DNA of 64,000 nucleotides from Pandoraea capi. GTDB taxonomy: Bacteria; Pseudomonadota; Gammaproteobacteria; Burkholderiales; Burkholderiaceae. A program made the position numbers and the translations under genes. Position 1 is the first letter of the stretch, and each line of letters begins with the position of its first letter. This document shows positions 1-9,438 of the stretch, one piece after another. The notes beneath the pieces were generated by a model. That model made no database searches. It saw nothing but the letters and a program-made list of their open reading frames with translations, and was not told the origin of the DNA. The stretch spans positions 1-64,000 of the forward strand of contig NZ_CABPRV010000005.1 in NCBI RefSeq assembly GCF_902459735.1. Reading direction: 5' to 3'.

Positions 1-28
1 GTACTTGAAGAAGTCCGCATGGGCGTAG
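1..28 (+). CDS. C-terminal end of an upstream gene, possibly the liv binding protein (partial)
   Basis: Reading frame 2 gives the last residues YLKKSAWA followed by a TAG stop at 26-28. The position directly ahead of livH on the same strand is where the periplasmic branched-chain amino acid binding protein (LivJ/LivK) usually sits. Only eight residues are visible, so the family is inferred from context alone. The stop codon lies inside the following hairpin. Confidence 0.4.
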
Positions 29-50
29 GGCCGAAAGGCGCTACGCCCAT
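19..50 (+). terminator. Intercistronic hairpin with a GAAA tetraloop
   Basis: ATGGGCGTAG (19-28) pairs perfectly with CTACGCCCAT (41-50). The inner bases continue as GCC-GAAA-GGC after one mismatch, so the loop is a GNRA tetraloop. Only a weak T-rich tract (gtttct) follows. It is more likely an attenuator or an mRNA-stabilising stem between the binding-protein gene and livHMGF than a full terminator; such elements often keep the binding protein more abundant than the permease. Confidence 0.5.
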
Positions 51-118
51 CGGCGTTTCTGGCGCACGTCGCCCCCCATACGACGCGCGCTCCCGTCCCT
101 TAGGCTGGAATACACACC

Positions 119-1000
119 ATGCTGGAACAGCAACTCGTCAACGCGCTCTCCCTCGGGTGCGTGTACGCCTTGTTCGCGCTCGGGTTCACACTCGTGTTCG
201 GCATCCTCGGCGTTATCAATCTTTCACACGGCGCGGTTTTCATGGTCGGTGCCTATGCGGCACTGCAAGCTGTCGTGCGCCTGCATCTACCGCTATGGGC
301 GGCTATTCTCACGGCCGTCGTCGTCGCTGGCCTGTTAGGCCTGATCATCGACGTACTGGTGCTAAAACCGTTGCGCAAGCGCGGTGCGCCTCACCTGATT
401 CCGATGATCGCGACCATTGGCGTGGGCATTCTGCTCAACAACGGCGTACAGGGCATTTTCGGCGCGGAGAACCTGCGTTTTCCGTACGACATCGTCTCGC
501 AGGACACTCTCACGGTGGCCGGCGTTCACATGACGGTGCTTGAACTGGCGATCATCTTCATCTCGTTTGCGCTCATGGCCGTGCTGATTACCACGATCAA
601 GAAGACGCAATTGGGACGTGCGCTACGTGCCATCGCCGAATCGCCGAAGGCGGCGTATCTGCTGGGCATCAACGTCGAAGGGTTGTTTCTGGCGACGTCG
701 TTCGCTGCCGCAGGTCTGGGCGGTATGGCCGGGGTGCTGATCGGCCTTTACTCCAACGCCGTATTCCCGCTCATGGGGCAGCCGATGCTGCACAAGGGCA
801 TCGCCGTGATCATTCTCGGCGGCATGGGCGACATTCGCGGCGCGATGATCGGCGGCTTGTTCCTCGGCTTCGCCGAAGTGCTGTCGGTGGCGTACATCGG
901 CTCGAACATGCGCGATGCCGTGGCGTTCGGCCTTCTGTTCCTGATCCTGCTGGTGCGTCCGCAGGGGTTGTTCGGCAAAGTGCTCGAACGCAAAGCGTAA
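119..1000 (+). CDS. livH: Branched-chain amino acid ABC transporter permease LivH
   Basis: This is one of the two inner-membrane permease subunits of the high-affinity branched-chain amino acid (HAAT) importer. The 293 residues are almost entirely hydrophobic helices. The early run FALGFTLVFGILGVINLSHG and the conserved GRALRAIAESPKAAYLLGIN loop, the coupling contact for the ATPases, are typical of LivH. The ATG at 119 follows the upstream gene by about 90 bases and gives the usual family length. livM starts 13 bases after its stop, so the two are co-transcribed. The substrate could be another amide or amino acid of the HAAT class (urea, for example); the sequence does not settle this. Confidence 0.93.
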   Translation: MLEQQLVNALSLGCVYALFALGFTLVFGILGVINLSHGAVFMVGAYAALQAVVRLHLPLWAAILTAVVVAGLLGLIIDVLVLKPLRKRGAPHLIPMIATIGVGILLNNGVQGIFGAENLRFPYDIVSQDTLTVAGVHMTVLELAIIFISFALMAVLITTIKKTQLGRALRAIAESPKAAYLLGINVEGLFLATSFAAAGLGGMAGVLIGLYSNAVFPLMGQPMLHKGIAVIILGGMGDIRGAMIGGLFLGFAEVLSVAYIGSNMRDAVAFGLLFLILLVRPQGLFGKVLERKA

Positions 1001-1013
1001 TCACGGGGGCGCA

Positions 1014-1889
1014 ATGGACTGGTTCAATAATTTCTGGGCGGTGTACAGCAATCTGGTGCTGACGTTGGGTACCAATGCGTTGCTGGCACTGTCGATTTAC
1101 CTCACGCTCTCGTGCGGCATGCTGGCAATGGCCAACGCGGCGTTCATGGGCATTGGCGCGTACAGCGCGGCACTGCTGACGATGAATTACGACGCGCCGT
1201 TTGCCGTGTCGCTCGCTGGCGGCATGGCTGCGCCGGCGCTGATCGCGTTCATCATCGGCAAGCCGACGCTGCGTCTGTCCGGCGTGTATCTGGCCATGGC
1301 GACGCTCGGTTTCGGCGAAGTCGTGCGCGTGCTCATCCTGAACACGGAGGATCTGACGGGCGGCGCGCTCGGTCTGAACGGCATTCCGCAACTCACGCAG
1401 TGGTGGCATGTCGCGGCGGCTGTCGTGATCGTGCTGGCGGTGCTGTGGCGTCTGCGTCGTTCGAAGGTGGGACGCGCATTCGAAGCCATCAAGGAAGATG
1501 AGACGGCAGCCGGCCTCATGGGCATCAACGTCACCGGCTACAAGATGCTGGCGTTCGTGCTCGGCGCGGTGTTGGCCGGTTTAGCCGGTGCACTCAACGC
1601 ACATTTGACGTTCTTCATCGGACCGAACGAATTCGGTTTCGACCGTGGCGTCGAAATTCTGACGATGGCGATTCTCGGCGGTATCAACGGTCTCGTGGGC
1701 CCGGTGCTCGGCAGTACGATTCTGACGTTGTTGCCGGAACTGCTGCGCGCGTTCAACGACTTCCGTCTCGTGGTCAACGGCCTGATCCTGGTGCTGATCG
1801 TGTTGTTCCTGCCCAAGGGCATCTGGGACCCGATGCGTTTTCGCCGTTGGTTCCGTGCCGGCAAGGCGCGTTCGGCGTCTTCCACGTAA
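1014..1889 (+). CDS. livM: Branched-chain amino acid ABC transporter permease LivM
   Basis: This is the second permease subunit of the HAAT importer, 291 residues with about eight to ten membrane helices. The conserved block ANAAFMGIGAYSAALL near the N terminus and the cytoplasmic coupling loop SKVGRAFEAIKEDETAAGLM (about residues 148-167) identify LivM. The ATG is preceded by a GGGGGCGCA purine stretch. It lies between livH and livG with gaps of 13 and 18 bases, so the order livHMGF is intact. It is shorter than E. coli LivM, as is common for the paralogous HAAT systems of Burkholderiales. Confidence 0.93.
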   Translation: MDWFNNFWAVYSNLVLTLGTNALLALSIYLTLSCGMLAMANAAFMGIGAYSAALLTMNYDAPFAVSLAGGMAAPALIAFIIGKPTLRLSGVYLAMATLGFGEVVRVLILNTEDLTGGALGLNGIPQLTQWWHVAAAVVIVLAVLWRLRRSKVGRAFEAIKEDETAAGLMGINVTGYKMLAFVLGAVLAGLAGALNAHLTFFIGPNEFGFDRGVEILTMAILGGINGLVGPVLGSTILTLLPELLRAFNDFRLVVNGLILVLIVLFLPKGIWDPMRFRRWFRAGKARSASST

Positions 1890-1907
1890 GCGCACGGAGG
1901 ACACGAC

Positions 1908-2708
1908 ATGCTTAAGCTTTCCAATATTTCCAAACGCTTCGGTGGCCTTCACGTGTTGCAGGACGTGAACATCGAAGTCCCGCAAGGTACGATCTTTGGC
2001 CTGATCGGCCCGAACGGTGCAGGTAAGACGACCGTTTTCAACCTGATCACCGGCCTGTTGCAGCCCACGGGCGGCAGCATCACGTTCAACGGCGAGAGTC
2101 TGGTGGGCGAGAAGCCGCACCGGATTACGCAGCGCGGTATTGCGCGTACGTTCCAGAACATCCGCATCTTCAAGGAGATGACGCTGATCGAGAACGTCGT
2201 GGTCGGCATGCATCGCCATCTCACGTATGGTCCGGCGGGGCTGTTGCTGTCGTTGCCGGGCTTCCGCGATATGGAGAAGCGTTCGCGCGAGCGTGCGCAC
2301 GAGCTGCTTTCGTGGGTCAAGCTCGACCATAAGGCGTACGACATTGCGGACAACCTCTCGTACGGCGATCAGCGCAAGCTCGAACTGGCGCGCGCGCTGG
2401 CAACCGAGCCGAAACTGCTGCTGCTCGATGAGCCGGTCGCGGGCATGAACACCGGCGAGAAGGTCGATCTGATGAGCGAGATCGAGAACATCAAGGCGCG
2501 CGGTTACACGATCTTCATGATCGAGCACGACATGCGCTTCGTGATGGGGCTGTGCGAGCGAATTGCCGTACTGAACTTCGGCCGCATCATCGCCGAAGGC
2601 AAACCGGACGAGATCAAGAACAATCCGCAGGTCATTGAAGCCTATCTGGGCCGCGATGACGATGACGATGTGGCGGCCCTGGCGGCTGGCGCGGAGGACA
2701 AGGCATGA
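1908..2708 (+). CDS. livG: Branched-chain amino acid ABC transporter ATPase LivG
   Basis: This cytoplasmic ATPase subunit powers the LivHM permease. Walker A is GPNGAGKTT at residues 34-42. The signature is the LivG-specific variant LSYGDQRKLELARAL, and Walker B is LLLLDEPVAGMN. The protein has 266 residues, a little longer than most LivG because of an acidic, alanine-rich tail (DDDDD then AALAAGAEDKA) of no known role. The start has a good Shine-Dalgarno (CGGAGGACACGAC). Its last four bases overlap the livF start as ATGA, indicating translational coupling. Confidence 0.95.
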   Translation: MLKLSNISKRFGGLHVLQDVNIEVPQGTIFGLIGPNGAGKTTVFNLITGLLQPTGGSITFNGESLVGEKPHRITQRGIARTFQNIRIFKEMTLIENVVVGMHRHLTYGPAGLLLSLPGFRDMEKRSRERAHELLSWVKLDHKAYDIADNLSYGDQRKLELARALATEPKLLLLDEPVAGMNTGEKVDLMSEIENIKARGYTIFMIEHDMRFVMGLCERIAVLNFGRIIAEGKPDEIKNNPQVIEAYLGRDDDDDVAALAAGAEDKA

Positions 2709-3418
2709 GCGCGCTGCTCGAAGTGAAGGGCCTGAAAGTGGCCTACGGGCATATCGAGGCCGTGAAGGGTGTCGACTTTGCATTGCGCGAGCACGAGATC
2801 ACGTCGCTCGTCGGCGCGAACGGTGCGGGCAAGTCGACCACGTTGATTGCGCTGTCTGGCCTCATCAAGAAGCAGGCGGGAACCATTGTCTTCGAAGGTG
2901 AGGACATTGGCGGCCTGGCGCCCAACAAGATCGTGCAGCGCGGGTTGGTGCAGGTGGCGGAAGGGCGTGCCACGCTCACCACCATGTCGGTGCGCGAGAA
3001 TCTCGAACTGGGGGCGTACACGCGACGCGACAAGCAGAACATCAAGCCGGATCTGGACAAGGTGCTTGAGCGTTTTCCGCGGCTCGCAGAGCGTATCGAC
3101 CAGATGGCGGGCAATCTGTCCGGCGGTGAGCAACAGATGCTGGCGATCGGCCGTGCGTTGATGGCACGTCCGAAGTTGTTGCTGCTCGACGAGCCGTCGA
3201 TGGGGTTGGCGCCGATCATCGTGCAGGGCATTTTCGCCACGCTCAAGGAGATCAATGCCGATGGGTTGACCATCTTCCTGGTCGAGCAGAACGTGCGTCA
3301 GGCACTCAAGATCGCTCAGCACGGTTACGTGTTGGAGACCGGCAAGGTCGTGTTGGAGGACACTGGCCGGAATCTGCTCGGGAATCCGCGAGTGCTGGAG
3401 GCGTATCTGGGCGGTTAA
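2705..3418 (+). CDS. livF: Branched-chain amino acid ABC transporter ATPase LivF
   Basis: This is the second ATPase of the importer, 237 residues. Walker A is GANGAGKST (residues 37-45), the signature is LSGGEQQMLAIGRAL and Walker B is LLLLDEPSMGLAP, the last being diagnostic for LivF. The start codon overlaps the livG stop. It is the last gene of the operon: a strong terminator follows about 80 bases after its stop. Length and motifs are normal and I see no lesion. Confidence 0.95.
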   Translation: MSALLEVKGLKVAYGHIEAVKGVDFALREHEITSLVGANGAGKSTTLIALSGLIKKQAGTIVFEGEDIGGLAPNKIVQRGLVQVAEGRATLTTMSVRENLELGAYTRRDKQNIKPDLDKVLERFPRLAERIDQMAGNLSGGEQQMLAIGRALMARPKLLLLDEPSMGLAPIIVQGIFATLKEINADGLTIFLVEQNVRQALKIAQHGYVLETGKVVLEDTGRNLLGNPRVLEAYLGG

Positions 3419-3497
3419 GTCCCGAAAAGGGCACGGAACGAAGGCGTGTTCAAAACGCATATTCGAACGTTACCGGCCAACGCCATGAAGTGACGCC

Positions 3498-3550
3498 AAC
3501 GGCGTCGACGGGCTATTCGAAGATAGCTGGTCGACGCCGTTTCTCTTTTT
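3498..3550 (+). terminator. Rho-independent terminator of the liv operon, with a nested hairpin in its loop
   Basis: AACGGCGTCGAC (3498-3509) pairs perfectly with GTCGACGCCGTT (3530-3541), followed by TCTCTTTTT. The 20-base loop can itself fold (GCTAT at 3512-3516 with ATAGC at 3523-3527). It sits 80 bases after livF. The rest of the gap to 3721 shows no gene. Confidence 0.85.
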
Positions 3551-3721
3551 GTGGATGGAGGCCGAAAGGCAACACCAACGCAAGGCACGTTGGCAGGCCG
3601 TCGGAATTGGTGCATGCTCCGGCTATTCGGCCGCGGGCCCTCACGGCGACGCCGCCGACGAGGCTCCGTCGATTCGGCATCGCGCTCGACAGGAGGAAGA
3701 GATTTCAGGGACGGCTTTCTG

Positions 3722-4761
3722 ATGGAGCACGCTTCGCGTGGACAGCGGGCTTTTGCCGGCTGTCTGGCGATCGTGGCGTATCTGCTTTCTGCGCAATTTC
3801 GGGTCAGCCGTCTGCCTGTGTTTGGTTGGCTTGCCGGTGCCTACGCTTTTACGGCGATGACTGTGGCGATGCAGTTGTTGACGTTCCCCGGACTTTTCGC
3901 CCCCACGGGATTGTTTGGCGCCCATCCGACGACATCCGGCTGGATCTGGGTCTTCTGGCATGCGGGATTCCCGACGCTCGTCGTCATCGCGATGCTCTCG
4001 CAGCGCCTCTATCTATCGAATTCACGCCGAAGCTCGTGACCCAATTGCTCCCGGTCGGCCAACGCCTCTGGCTTTACCTGGGGCTATCGTGGGTCGTGGG
4101 CGTGCTGCTGTGTTTGACGGCGCTGACAGTGCGACTACCGCCGGCCTTGTCACCGGCCACTGCGCCAGGCGACTTCTCTGGCGGCGGAACCGGCATCGTT
4201 TTGCTCGTGCTCAATCTCGTGGCCATCAACGATCGTTTTCCCGGTGACTTCGAGCAAGCACGTCGCGCCGGACATCCTCTGTCGCTGTTGATGGTCGACG
4301 TCGATCATTTCAAGCGCTACAACGACGAACATGGCCATCCCGTGGGCGACGAATGCCTTGAGCACGTTGCACTGGCGTTGATGCGCTCGACGCACCGCCC
4401 AACCGATCTCGTCGCGCGCTACGGGGGATAGGAGTTCGTGATCGTGTTGCCTGAGACGAATGGCAAGGGCGCACATTTCGTAGCCACGCGCGTGACGGAG
4501 ACCGTACGTGCGTTGGCGATCCCGGGCTCGGGACCGCAGGGTGTCATGACCGTCAGCGTCGGATGCGCAACGCACGTACCGCAGCAAGGGGATGCGCGAG
4601 ATACGTCGGAGCGGTTGATTGCATTGGCCGATGAGGCGCTATACGCAGCGAAACGCTTGGGGCGTGATCGTGTCCACGTGGCAACGGGCGTTTCGGTGGG
4701 GGATGTGTGTGAAGGCGATGGCGCGGCCACTGACGTGCCGCGCGTGAACCTGAACATCTGA
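3722..4761 (+). pseudogene. Broken MASE4-GGDEF diguanylate cyclase
   Basis: A diguanylate cyclase would make cyclic di-GMP from GTP at the membrane. The N-terminal part, from ATG 3722 in frame 2, gives MASE4-like membrane segments (FGWLAGAYAFTAMTVAMQLL, then a TTSGWIWVFWHAGFP stretch) up to about 4015, then stops at 4037-4039. The rest continues in frame 1 (LWLYLGLSWVVGVLLCL), so there is a frameshift between about 4000 and 4030. The GGDEF domain starts abruptly at DFEQARRAGHPLSLL; the DPLTGLANRR segment normally just before it is missing. The active-site signature then reads RYGG-stop-EF, with TAG at 4429-4431, and the C-terminal half of the domain runs on in the same frame to 4761. Three independent lesions make a functional product very unlikely. 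Confidence 0.88.
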
Positions 4762-4789
4762 GGATCGCCCGGACAGCCGGGCGACAGTG

Positions 4790-5278
4790 TCAGACGCGTT
4801 CGTACGTAACGAACGAGTAATCGAAATCGTTCGGCGCGGGCGAGTGATGGGTTTCACGCGCGGTCTCGCGCCATTGCGCAGCCGAGAGATCCGGGAAGTG
4901 GGCATCGCCTTCGAAGGCCTTGGCGATCTCCGTAACGACGACCTTGTCGGCACTCGCCAACGATTCCGCGTACAACTGCGCGCCGCCGATCAGGCAGATT
5001 TCCTCGGCGCCCACACACATGCGCATCGCATCCACCAGCGAACCGGCCACTTCGCATCCTTCAATCTTCAGATCCGGATTGCGCGATACGACGATATTGC
5101 GGCGCCCCGGCAGCGGACGCCCGATCGAATCGTACGTCTTGCGACCCATCACGACGGGCTTGCCGAGCGTGGTGCGCTTGAAGTGGGCGAGGTCTTCCGG
5201 CAAGCGCCAAGGCAATTGGTTATCGCGCCCGATCACGCCATTCTCGGCTCGGGCGACGACCAGCGTCAGTATCGTCAT
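4790..5278 (-). CDS. folA: Dihydrofolate reductase
   Basis: The enzyme reduces dihydrofolate to tetrahydrofolate with NADPH and is the target of trimethoprim. The 162 residues match the chromosomal type I enzyme. The N-terminal [20 protein letters not shown] holds the catalytic acid Asp29 (E. coli Asp27), and [18 protein letters not shown] is the NADPH-binding stretch. Its ATG overlaps the thyA stop (ATGA), so dihydrofolate made by ThyA is recycled by the next enzyme of the same operon. A short stem (4765-4784) lies between its 3' end and the convergent cyclase pseudogene but has no T tract. Confidence 0.97.
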   Translation of the reverse strand: MTILTLVVARAENGVIGRDNQLPWRLPEDLAHFKRTTLGKPVVMGRKTYDSIGRPLPGRRNIVVSRNPDLKIEGCEVAGSLVDAMRMCVGAEEICLIGGAQLYAESLASADKVVVTEIAKAFEGDAHFPDLSAAQWRETARETHHSPAPNDFDYSFVTYERV

Positions 5279-6069
5279 ACGGCCACCGGTGCCTTGATAT
5301 GCGGATGCGCTTCGTATCCGGTGATATGGAAGTCCTCAAATTTGTAGTCGAAGATCGAGTCGGGCTTGCGCGCGATTTCAAGCTTCGGCAGCGGGAACGG
5401 TTCACGTTCGAGCTGCGTGCGCACCTGATCGAGGTGGTTGTTGTACAGGTGACAGTCGCCGCCGGTCCAGATGAAATCGCCCACGTCCAGCCCGGTTTGC
5501 TGCGCGACCATGTGCGTGAGCAATGCGTAGCTGGCGATGTTGAACGGCACACCGAGGAAAATGTCGGCGCTACGTTGATAGAGCTGGCAGGACAGCTTGC
5601 CGTCTGCAACGTAGAACTGGAAGAACGCGTGACACGGCGGCAACGCCATTCGCGGGATCTCACCGACGTTCCACGCGGATACGATCAGGCGACGCGAATC
5701 GGGCGTCGAGCGAATCTGATCCACGATCTGCGTGATCTGGTCGATATGGCCGCCGTCCGGCGTCGGCCACGAACGCCATTGCGCACCATAGACCGGACCG
5801 AGTTCGCCGTCGGCATCGGCCCATTCGTTCCAGATGGAAACACCGTTTTCCTGCAAATAGCGCACATTGGTGCTGCCCTGCAAGAACCAGAGGAGTTCGT
5901 GCACGATGGACTTGATGTGCACTTTCTTCGTGGTGACGAGCGGGAATCCTGCCTGCAGGTTGAAGCGCATCTGATAGCCGAACACCGAGCGCGTGCCCGT
6001 GCCGGTGCGGTCAGTCTTGTCTGTGCCATGTTCAAGTACATGGCGCATGAAGTCGAGGTACTGTTTCAT
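5275..6069 (-). CDS. thyA: Thymidylate synthase
   Basis: ThyA methylates dUMP to dTMP using methylene-tetrahydrofolate and releases dihydrofolate. The 264 residues equal E. coli ThyA in length. The catalytic cysteine is Cys146 in [23 protein letters not shown] and the [20 protein letters not shown] segment carry dUMP- and folate-binding residues. It lies 59 bases downstream of the ABC ATPase gene on the same strand. A TAAAAT hexamer in that gap may be its own -10 element. folA follows with a 4-base overlap. Confidence 0.97.
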   Translation of the reverse strand: MKQYLDFMRHVLEHGTDKTDRTGTGTRSVFGYQMRFNLQAGFPLVTTKKVHIKSIVHELLWFLQGSTNVRYLQENGVSIWNEWADADGELGPVYGAQWRSWPTPDGGHIDQITQIVDQIRSTPDSRRLIVSAWNVGEIPRMALPPCHAFFQFYVADGKLSCQLYQRSADIFLGVPFNIASYALLTHMVAQQTGLDVGDFIWTGGDCHLYNNHLDQVRTQLEREPFPLPKLEIARKPDSIFDYKFEDFHITGYEAHPHIKAPVAV

Positions 6070-6128
6070 AGGCCCATCCGTTTTGCCGGATTTTACCAGC
6101 CTCTGCGTAACAGTGCCCTTCCCGGGCC

Positions 6129-7238
6129 TTAGACCACGGCAGGACTCGCGGTGAATGCTACCGGGTGTTGCACCGTGAGCCGAAGTCCCACGCGATCGCC
6201 TGCCTCGTGCGCGAGCTCGCCATCGACCCGGGCTACGACCTCGATACCGGACGCCAGACGCAGCGTGTACAACTGATCAGCGCCGCGAAACGCGCGTCGT
6301 ACGAGCGTGGCTTCGAAAGGGCTTGCCGGGTCGTGCGCGATGTCGTCTGCACGCAACAGGACGTCGACATGGACGGGATAGGTGTCTTTCGCTGCATTGC
6401 GCAGCAGCTTGCCGGCTATCGCCGGTGAAATGGAAATCTCTCCCAGCTCCATCGAAATGCCGCCGCCGTCCGCATTGCCGCGGAACGTACCCGGAATCAA
6501 TGCCCCGCGACCGATGAAGTCCGCAACCACGCGGTTGGCGGGCGTGCGCCAGAGTTCGCGCGCGGGAGACCACTGGGCAATAGCCCCCGCATGCATCACG
6601 CCGATGCGGTCGGCCATGGCGAACGCCTCATGCTGATCGTGTGTGACCAGAATGGCCGTGGCGCCACTCGCACGGATGATTTCGCGGACTTCGACGGCGA
6701 GGCGCTCACGCAGATCGAGGTCGAGATTCGAGAAGGGCTCGTCCAGCAGCAACAGCGCCGGCGCGGGCGCCAGCGCGCGGGCAAGCGCTACACGTTGTTG
6801 CTGGCCACCCGACAACTCGTGGGGATATTTTCGCAGTGCGCCGGACAGACCGACACGTTCGGCAAGCATCTCGACGCGGGCCTTACGTTCCCCGCGTGGT
6901 ATGCGGCCCAGACCGAAGCCGATGTTCTGCGCCACGTTCAGGTGCGGGAACAGGGCATAGTCCTGAAACACCACGCCCACGTGGCGGCGCTCCGGCGGCT
7001 CGCTGATTTGGGCATTCGCGACTTCATGACCATCGAGCACGATCCTTCCGCCGACCAACGGTTCGAAGCCGCAAACAGCCCGAAGTACGGTCGTCTTGCC
7101 GCAGCCAGACGGGCCCAAAAGGCACCCGATCTCCCCGCGTGCAAGGGACAGCGACAGATCGCGTACCGCTGTGTGGACGTGTCCTGCGGTGTCATAGCTG
7201 ACGGAGATGTGATCGAGCAGTAGATAGGGCAGAGGCAT
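6129..7238 (-). CDS. Ferric iron-type ABC transporter ATPase (FbpC/PotA-like)
   Basis: This cytoplasmic ATPase belongs to the CUT1/iron-polyamine class. Walker A is GPSGCGKT (residues 42-49), the signature [15 protein letters not shown] begins near 142 and Walker [13 protein letters not shown] follows. After about residue 240 a TOBE-type region continues to 369 residues. The divergent permease gene at 7651-9438 is of the Fe3+ (AfuB/SfuB/FbpB) class, which makes this its likely partner. There is no substrate-binding protein gene on either side. Iron is therefore the family expectation, not a demonstrated substrate; thiamine and 2-aminoethylphosphonate importers use similar ATPases. Confidence 0.85.
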   Translation of the reverse strand: MPLPYLLLDHISVSYDTAGHVHTAVRDLSLSLARGEIGCLLGPSGCGKTTVLRAVCGFEPLVGGRIVLDGHEVANAQISEPPERRHVGVVFQDYALFPHLNVAQNIGFGLGRIPRGERKARVEMLAERVGLSGALRKYPHELSGGQQQRVALARALAPAPALLLLDEPFSNLDLDLRERLAVEVREIIRASGATAILVTHDQHEAFAMADRIGVMHAGAIAQWSPARELWRTPANRVVADFIGRGALIPGTFRGNADGGGISMELGEISISPAIAGKLLRNAAKDTYPVHVDVLLRADDIAHDPASPFEATLVRRAFRGADQLYTLRLASGIEVVARVDGELAHEAGDRVGLRLTVQHPVAFTASPAVV

Positions 7239-7650
7239 CGGCGTGATGGAGGTTTGCGCTGGGCGGTTGACCGTTAGTTACGCTGGTTGCGTTAGCGGCG
7301 TTAGCGTACGGGACATGGTCTCGTGCTTGCCGTCTTCGACCTCGTTGGTAGATTGGTTGGTTCGTTGGCGAGTTTTGCTTGTCGGGCACTTTCCGGGCGT
7401 GGCCGTGTCAGAGGCGCAGATGGGAATGCGTATAATTTACAACGCTTTAGACCAGAGAATGATTTTCGGTTCCGTTCAGTAATACGCAAAGGGCGTCGGG
7501 TCGTGGTGACCCACGGTCACATTTCGCAGCGCTGACGCGCAGCGCTATCTGTCTAGCCACGATGCATCCTGATTGACGCTGTACTTCCCGAAATCTCCGG
7601 AACCCCTAGATCCCGGGACGCCTCTTACCGCCTCCAACCACGATTTGCCG
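7239..7650. other. Divergent intergenic region between the ABC ATPase and permease genes
   Basis: This 412-base region separates two divergent genes and holds their promoters. A perfect TATAAT occurs at 7431-7436, followed by AGAGAATGATTTTC, which only partly resembles a Fur half-site. A tandem 9-mer lies at 7289-7306. Small reading frames on both strands have no family resemblance and were not called. Confidence 0.5.
7289..7306 (+). repeat. Tandem 9-bp repeat (GCGTTAGCG twice) upstream of the ABC ATPase gene
   Basis: Two perfect adjacent copies of GCGTTAGCG lie 51 bases upstream of the ATPase start, and CCGTTAGTTACGCTG just before them is a degenerate copy. This may be a regulator site or only a slippage product. 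Confidence 0.5.
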
Positions 7651-9438
7651 ATGTCATCGACGCCTCCGTCACGCGCCGTTACCGATACGCTACCCGCTGA
7701 ATTGCCTCCGGAAGCGACACAAAGGCGACCATCGCTCACGCCTGACCCCGTCGCGCAGACGCAGGCGACGTCTTCCCCCCATTTTGAGACGCATCGCGTG
7801 CTGCGCCGCCGTCACCATCGGCTTTTCGGTGCTTCAGGTTGGCGACTGGTGGCGTGGATTCCGGCGTTGATCGTGCTCGTGCCGATGTTCGGCATTCTGG
7901 CAGCCCTGGGGGCGGGGGATGCTGACACCCGAGCGGTCCTGACGCACATGCTCGATACGGTGTTGCCCGAGTACGCGCTGAATTCACTACGCATCTCGCT
8001 GGCAGTGAGCGGTGGCGTGCTGGTGATGGGCGTGGCGAGCGCATGGCTGGTCGTGCACTACGCCTTTCCGGGACGGCGCGTGCTCGAGTGGGCGCTCATC
8101 CTGCCCCTGGCGATGCCTGCGTATGTCACCGCCTATGCGTACACTGACTTCCTCCAGTTCGCGGGACCGGTGCAGACGGGCTTGCGGCAGATGCTGGCGG
8201 TCGACCGTCTGGCATGGTTCCCCGAAATCCGTTCCTGGTATGGCGCGGCCTGGGTCTTTGCCGGTGCCTTCTATCCCTACGTGTATTTGCTGGCCCGTAC
8301 GGCGTTCACGGAGCACAGCCAACGCTTCTTCGAAGCGGCGCGCACGTTGGGATGTACGCCGCTGCGTGCGTTGGTACGCATCGCACTGCCGCTCGCGCGC
8401 CCGGCGTTGGTTGCAGGGGTGGCATTGGTCCTCATGGAGACGCTGGCCGATTACGGGGCCGTGGCGTACTTCGGCGTGCCCACTTTCACGACAGGTATTT
8501 ACCGCGCCTGGCTCTCGATGGGAGACCGAGTGGCGGCGGCACAGCTGTCCGCGTGCTTGCTGTTCGCGGTCATGCTGCTTTTGGTCGCCGAGGCACGCAG
8601 CCGGACGCGCCTGCGCTATTACGGCGCGCCGGGACGCGCGCCGACAACGTCGCGCCGTACGCGTCTCAAGGGGCTGCGTGGCAGTCTGGCGACCCTCGTT
8701 TGCGCGCTACCGCTTGTCATTGGCTTTGTGCTTCCGGCACTCATCATGGTGCGACTGGCGATATCCGAACTGGATCAGGTGCCATGGCCGCGCTATGGCG
8801 AATGGGTCTTCAATACGGTGCGGCTCGCGGCGGTGGCCGCAGTCGTAGCTTGCGCATTCGCGCTGGTCCTTGGCTATGCGCAGCGACTGGCGCCGGGGCG
8901 CATCACGCGTATCGCCGTGCGGCTGGTCGGGGTGGGGTACGCGATTCCCGGGGCGGTCATTGCGTTAGGCATTCTCACGCCGGTTCTGCATCTGGATACC
9001 TGGCTGGGCAATGCGTTCGGTGCGAACGGTCTGGTGCTTGCCGGGACCGGCGGCGTGTTGATTTATGCCTATCTCGTTCGATTCCTGCCCGCCGCGCTCC
9101 AGAGCGTGGATGCCGGCTTCGCCAGAATTGCACCGAATCTCGACGCCAGCGCCCGGAGTCTCGGGGTGGGGGGATGGGCGATGTTGCGCCGGGTTCATCT
9201 GCCATTGTTGCGGGGGAGCGTGCTGACGGCCGCCTTGCTGGTGTTTGTCGACGTCATGAAGGAGCTGCCCGCCACGCTTGCGTTGCGGCCTTTCAATATG
9301 GATACGCTGGCTGTGGTTACGAGTCATCTGGCCGCCGATGAGCGTCTGGCTGAGGCGGCAGTGCCTGCACTGACGCTGGTTCTCGTCGGACTGTTGCCGG
9401 TATTCGTGCTGGCTCGCACGATCGCACGTCGCCCTTGA
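7651..9438 (+). CDS. Ferric iron-type ABC transporter permease (fused two-domain)
   Basis: This inner-membrane permease has two BPD_transp_1 halves in one chain, typical of FbpB/SfuB/AfuB. Each half carries an EAA-type coupling loop: EAARTLGCTPLRALVRIALP in the first and ASARSLGVGGWAMLRRVHLP in the second. About twelve membrane helices are predicted. I chose ATG 7651 (595 residues). An in-frame TTG at 7573 would add 26 residues, and neither start has a clear Shine-Dalgarno. A long proline- and threonine-rich cytoplasmic tail precedes the first helix. It is divergent from its probable ATPase at 6129-7238 and no binding protein is adjacent. Confidence 0.86.
   Translation: MSSTPPSRAVTDTLPAELPPEATQRRPSLTPDPVAQTQATSSPHFETHRVLRRRHHRLFGASGWRLVAWIPALIVLVPMFGILAALGAGDADTRAVLTHMLDTVLPEYALNSLRISLAVSGGVLVMGVASAWLVVHYAFPGRRVLEWALILPLAMPAYVTAYAYTDFLQFAGPVQTGLRQMLAVDRLAWFPEIRSWYGAAWVFAGAFYPYVYLLARTAFTEHSQRFFEAARTLGCTPLRALVRIALPLARPALVAGVALVLMETLADYGAVAYFGVPTFTTGIYRAWLSMGDRVAAAQLSACLLFAVMLLLVAEARSRTRLRYYGAPGRAPTTSRRTRLKGLRGSLATLVCALPLVIGFVLPALIMVRLAISELDQVPWPRYGEWVFNTVRLAAVAAVVACAFALVLGYAQRLAPGRITRIAVRLVGVGYAIPGAVIALGILTPVLHLDTWLGNAFGANGLVLAGTGGVLIYAYLVRFLPAALQSVDAGFARIAPNLDASARSLGVGGWAMLRRVHLPLLRGSVLTAALLVFVDVMKELPATLALRPFNMDTLAVVTSHLAADERLAEAAVPALTLVLVGLLPVFVLARTIARRP

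Noticed and set aside
1581-2783. A 400-codon open frame on the minus strand opposite livM and livG
   Set aside because: Covers two well-identified genes in a conserved operon; the product shows no domain.
4765-4784. Hairpin TCGCCCGG/CCGGGCGA between the cyclase pseudogene and folA
   Set aside because: No T tract on either strand, so not called as a terminator.
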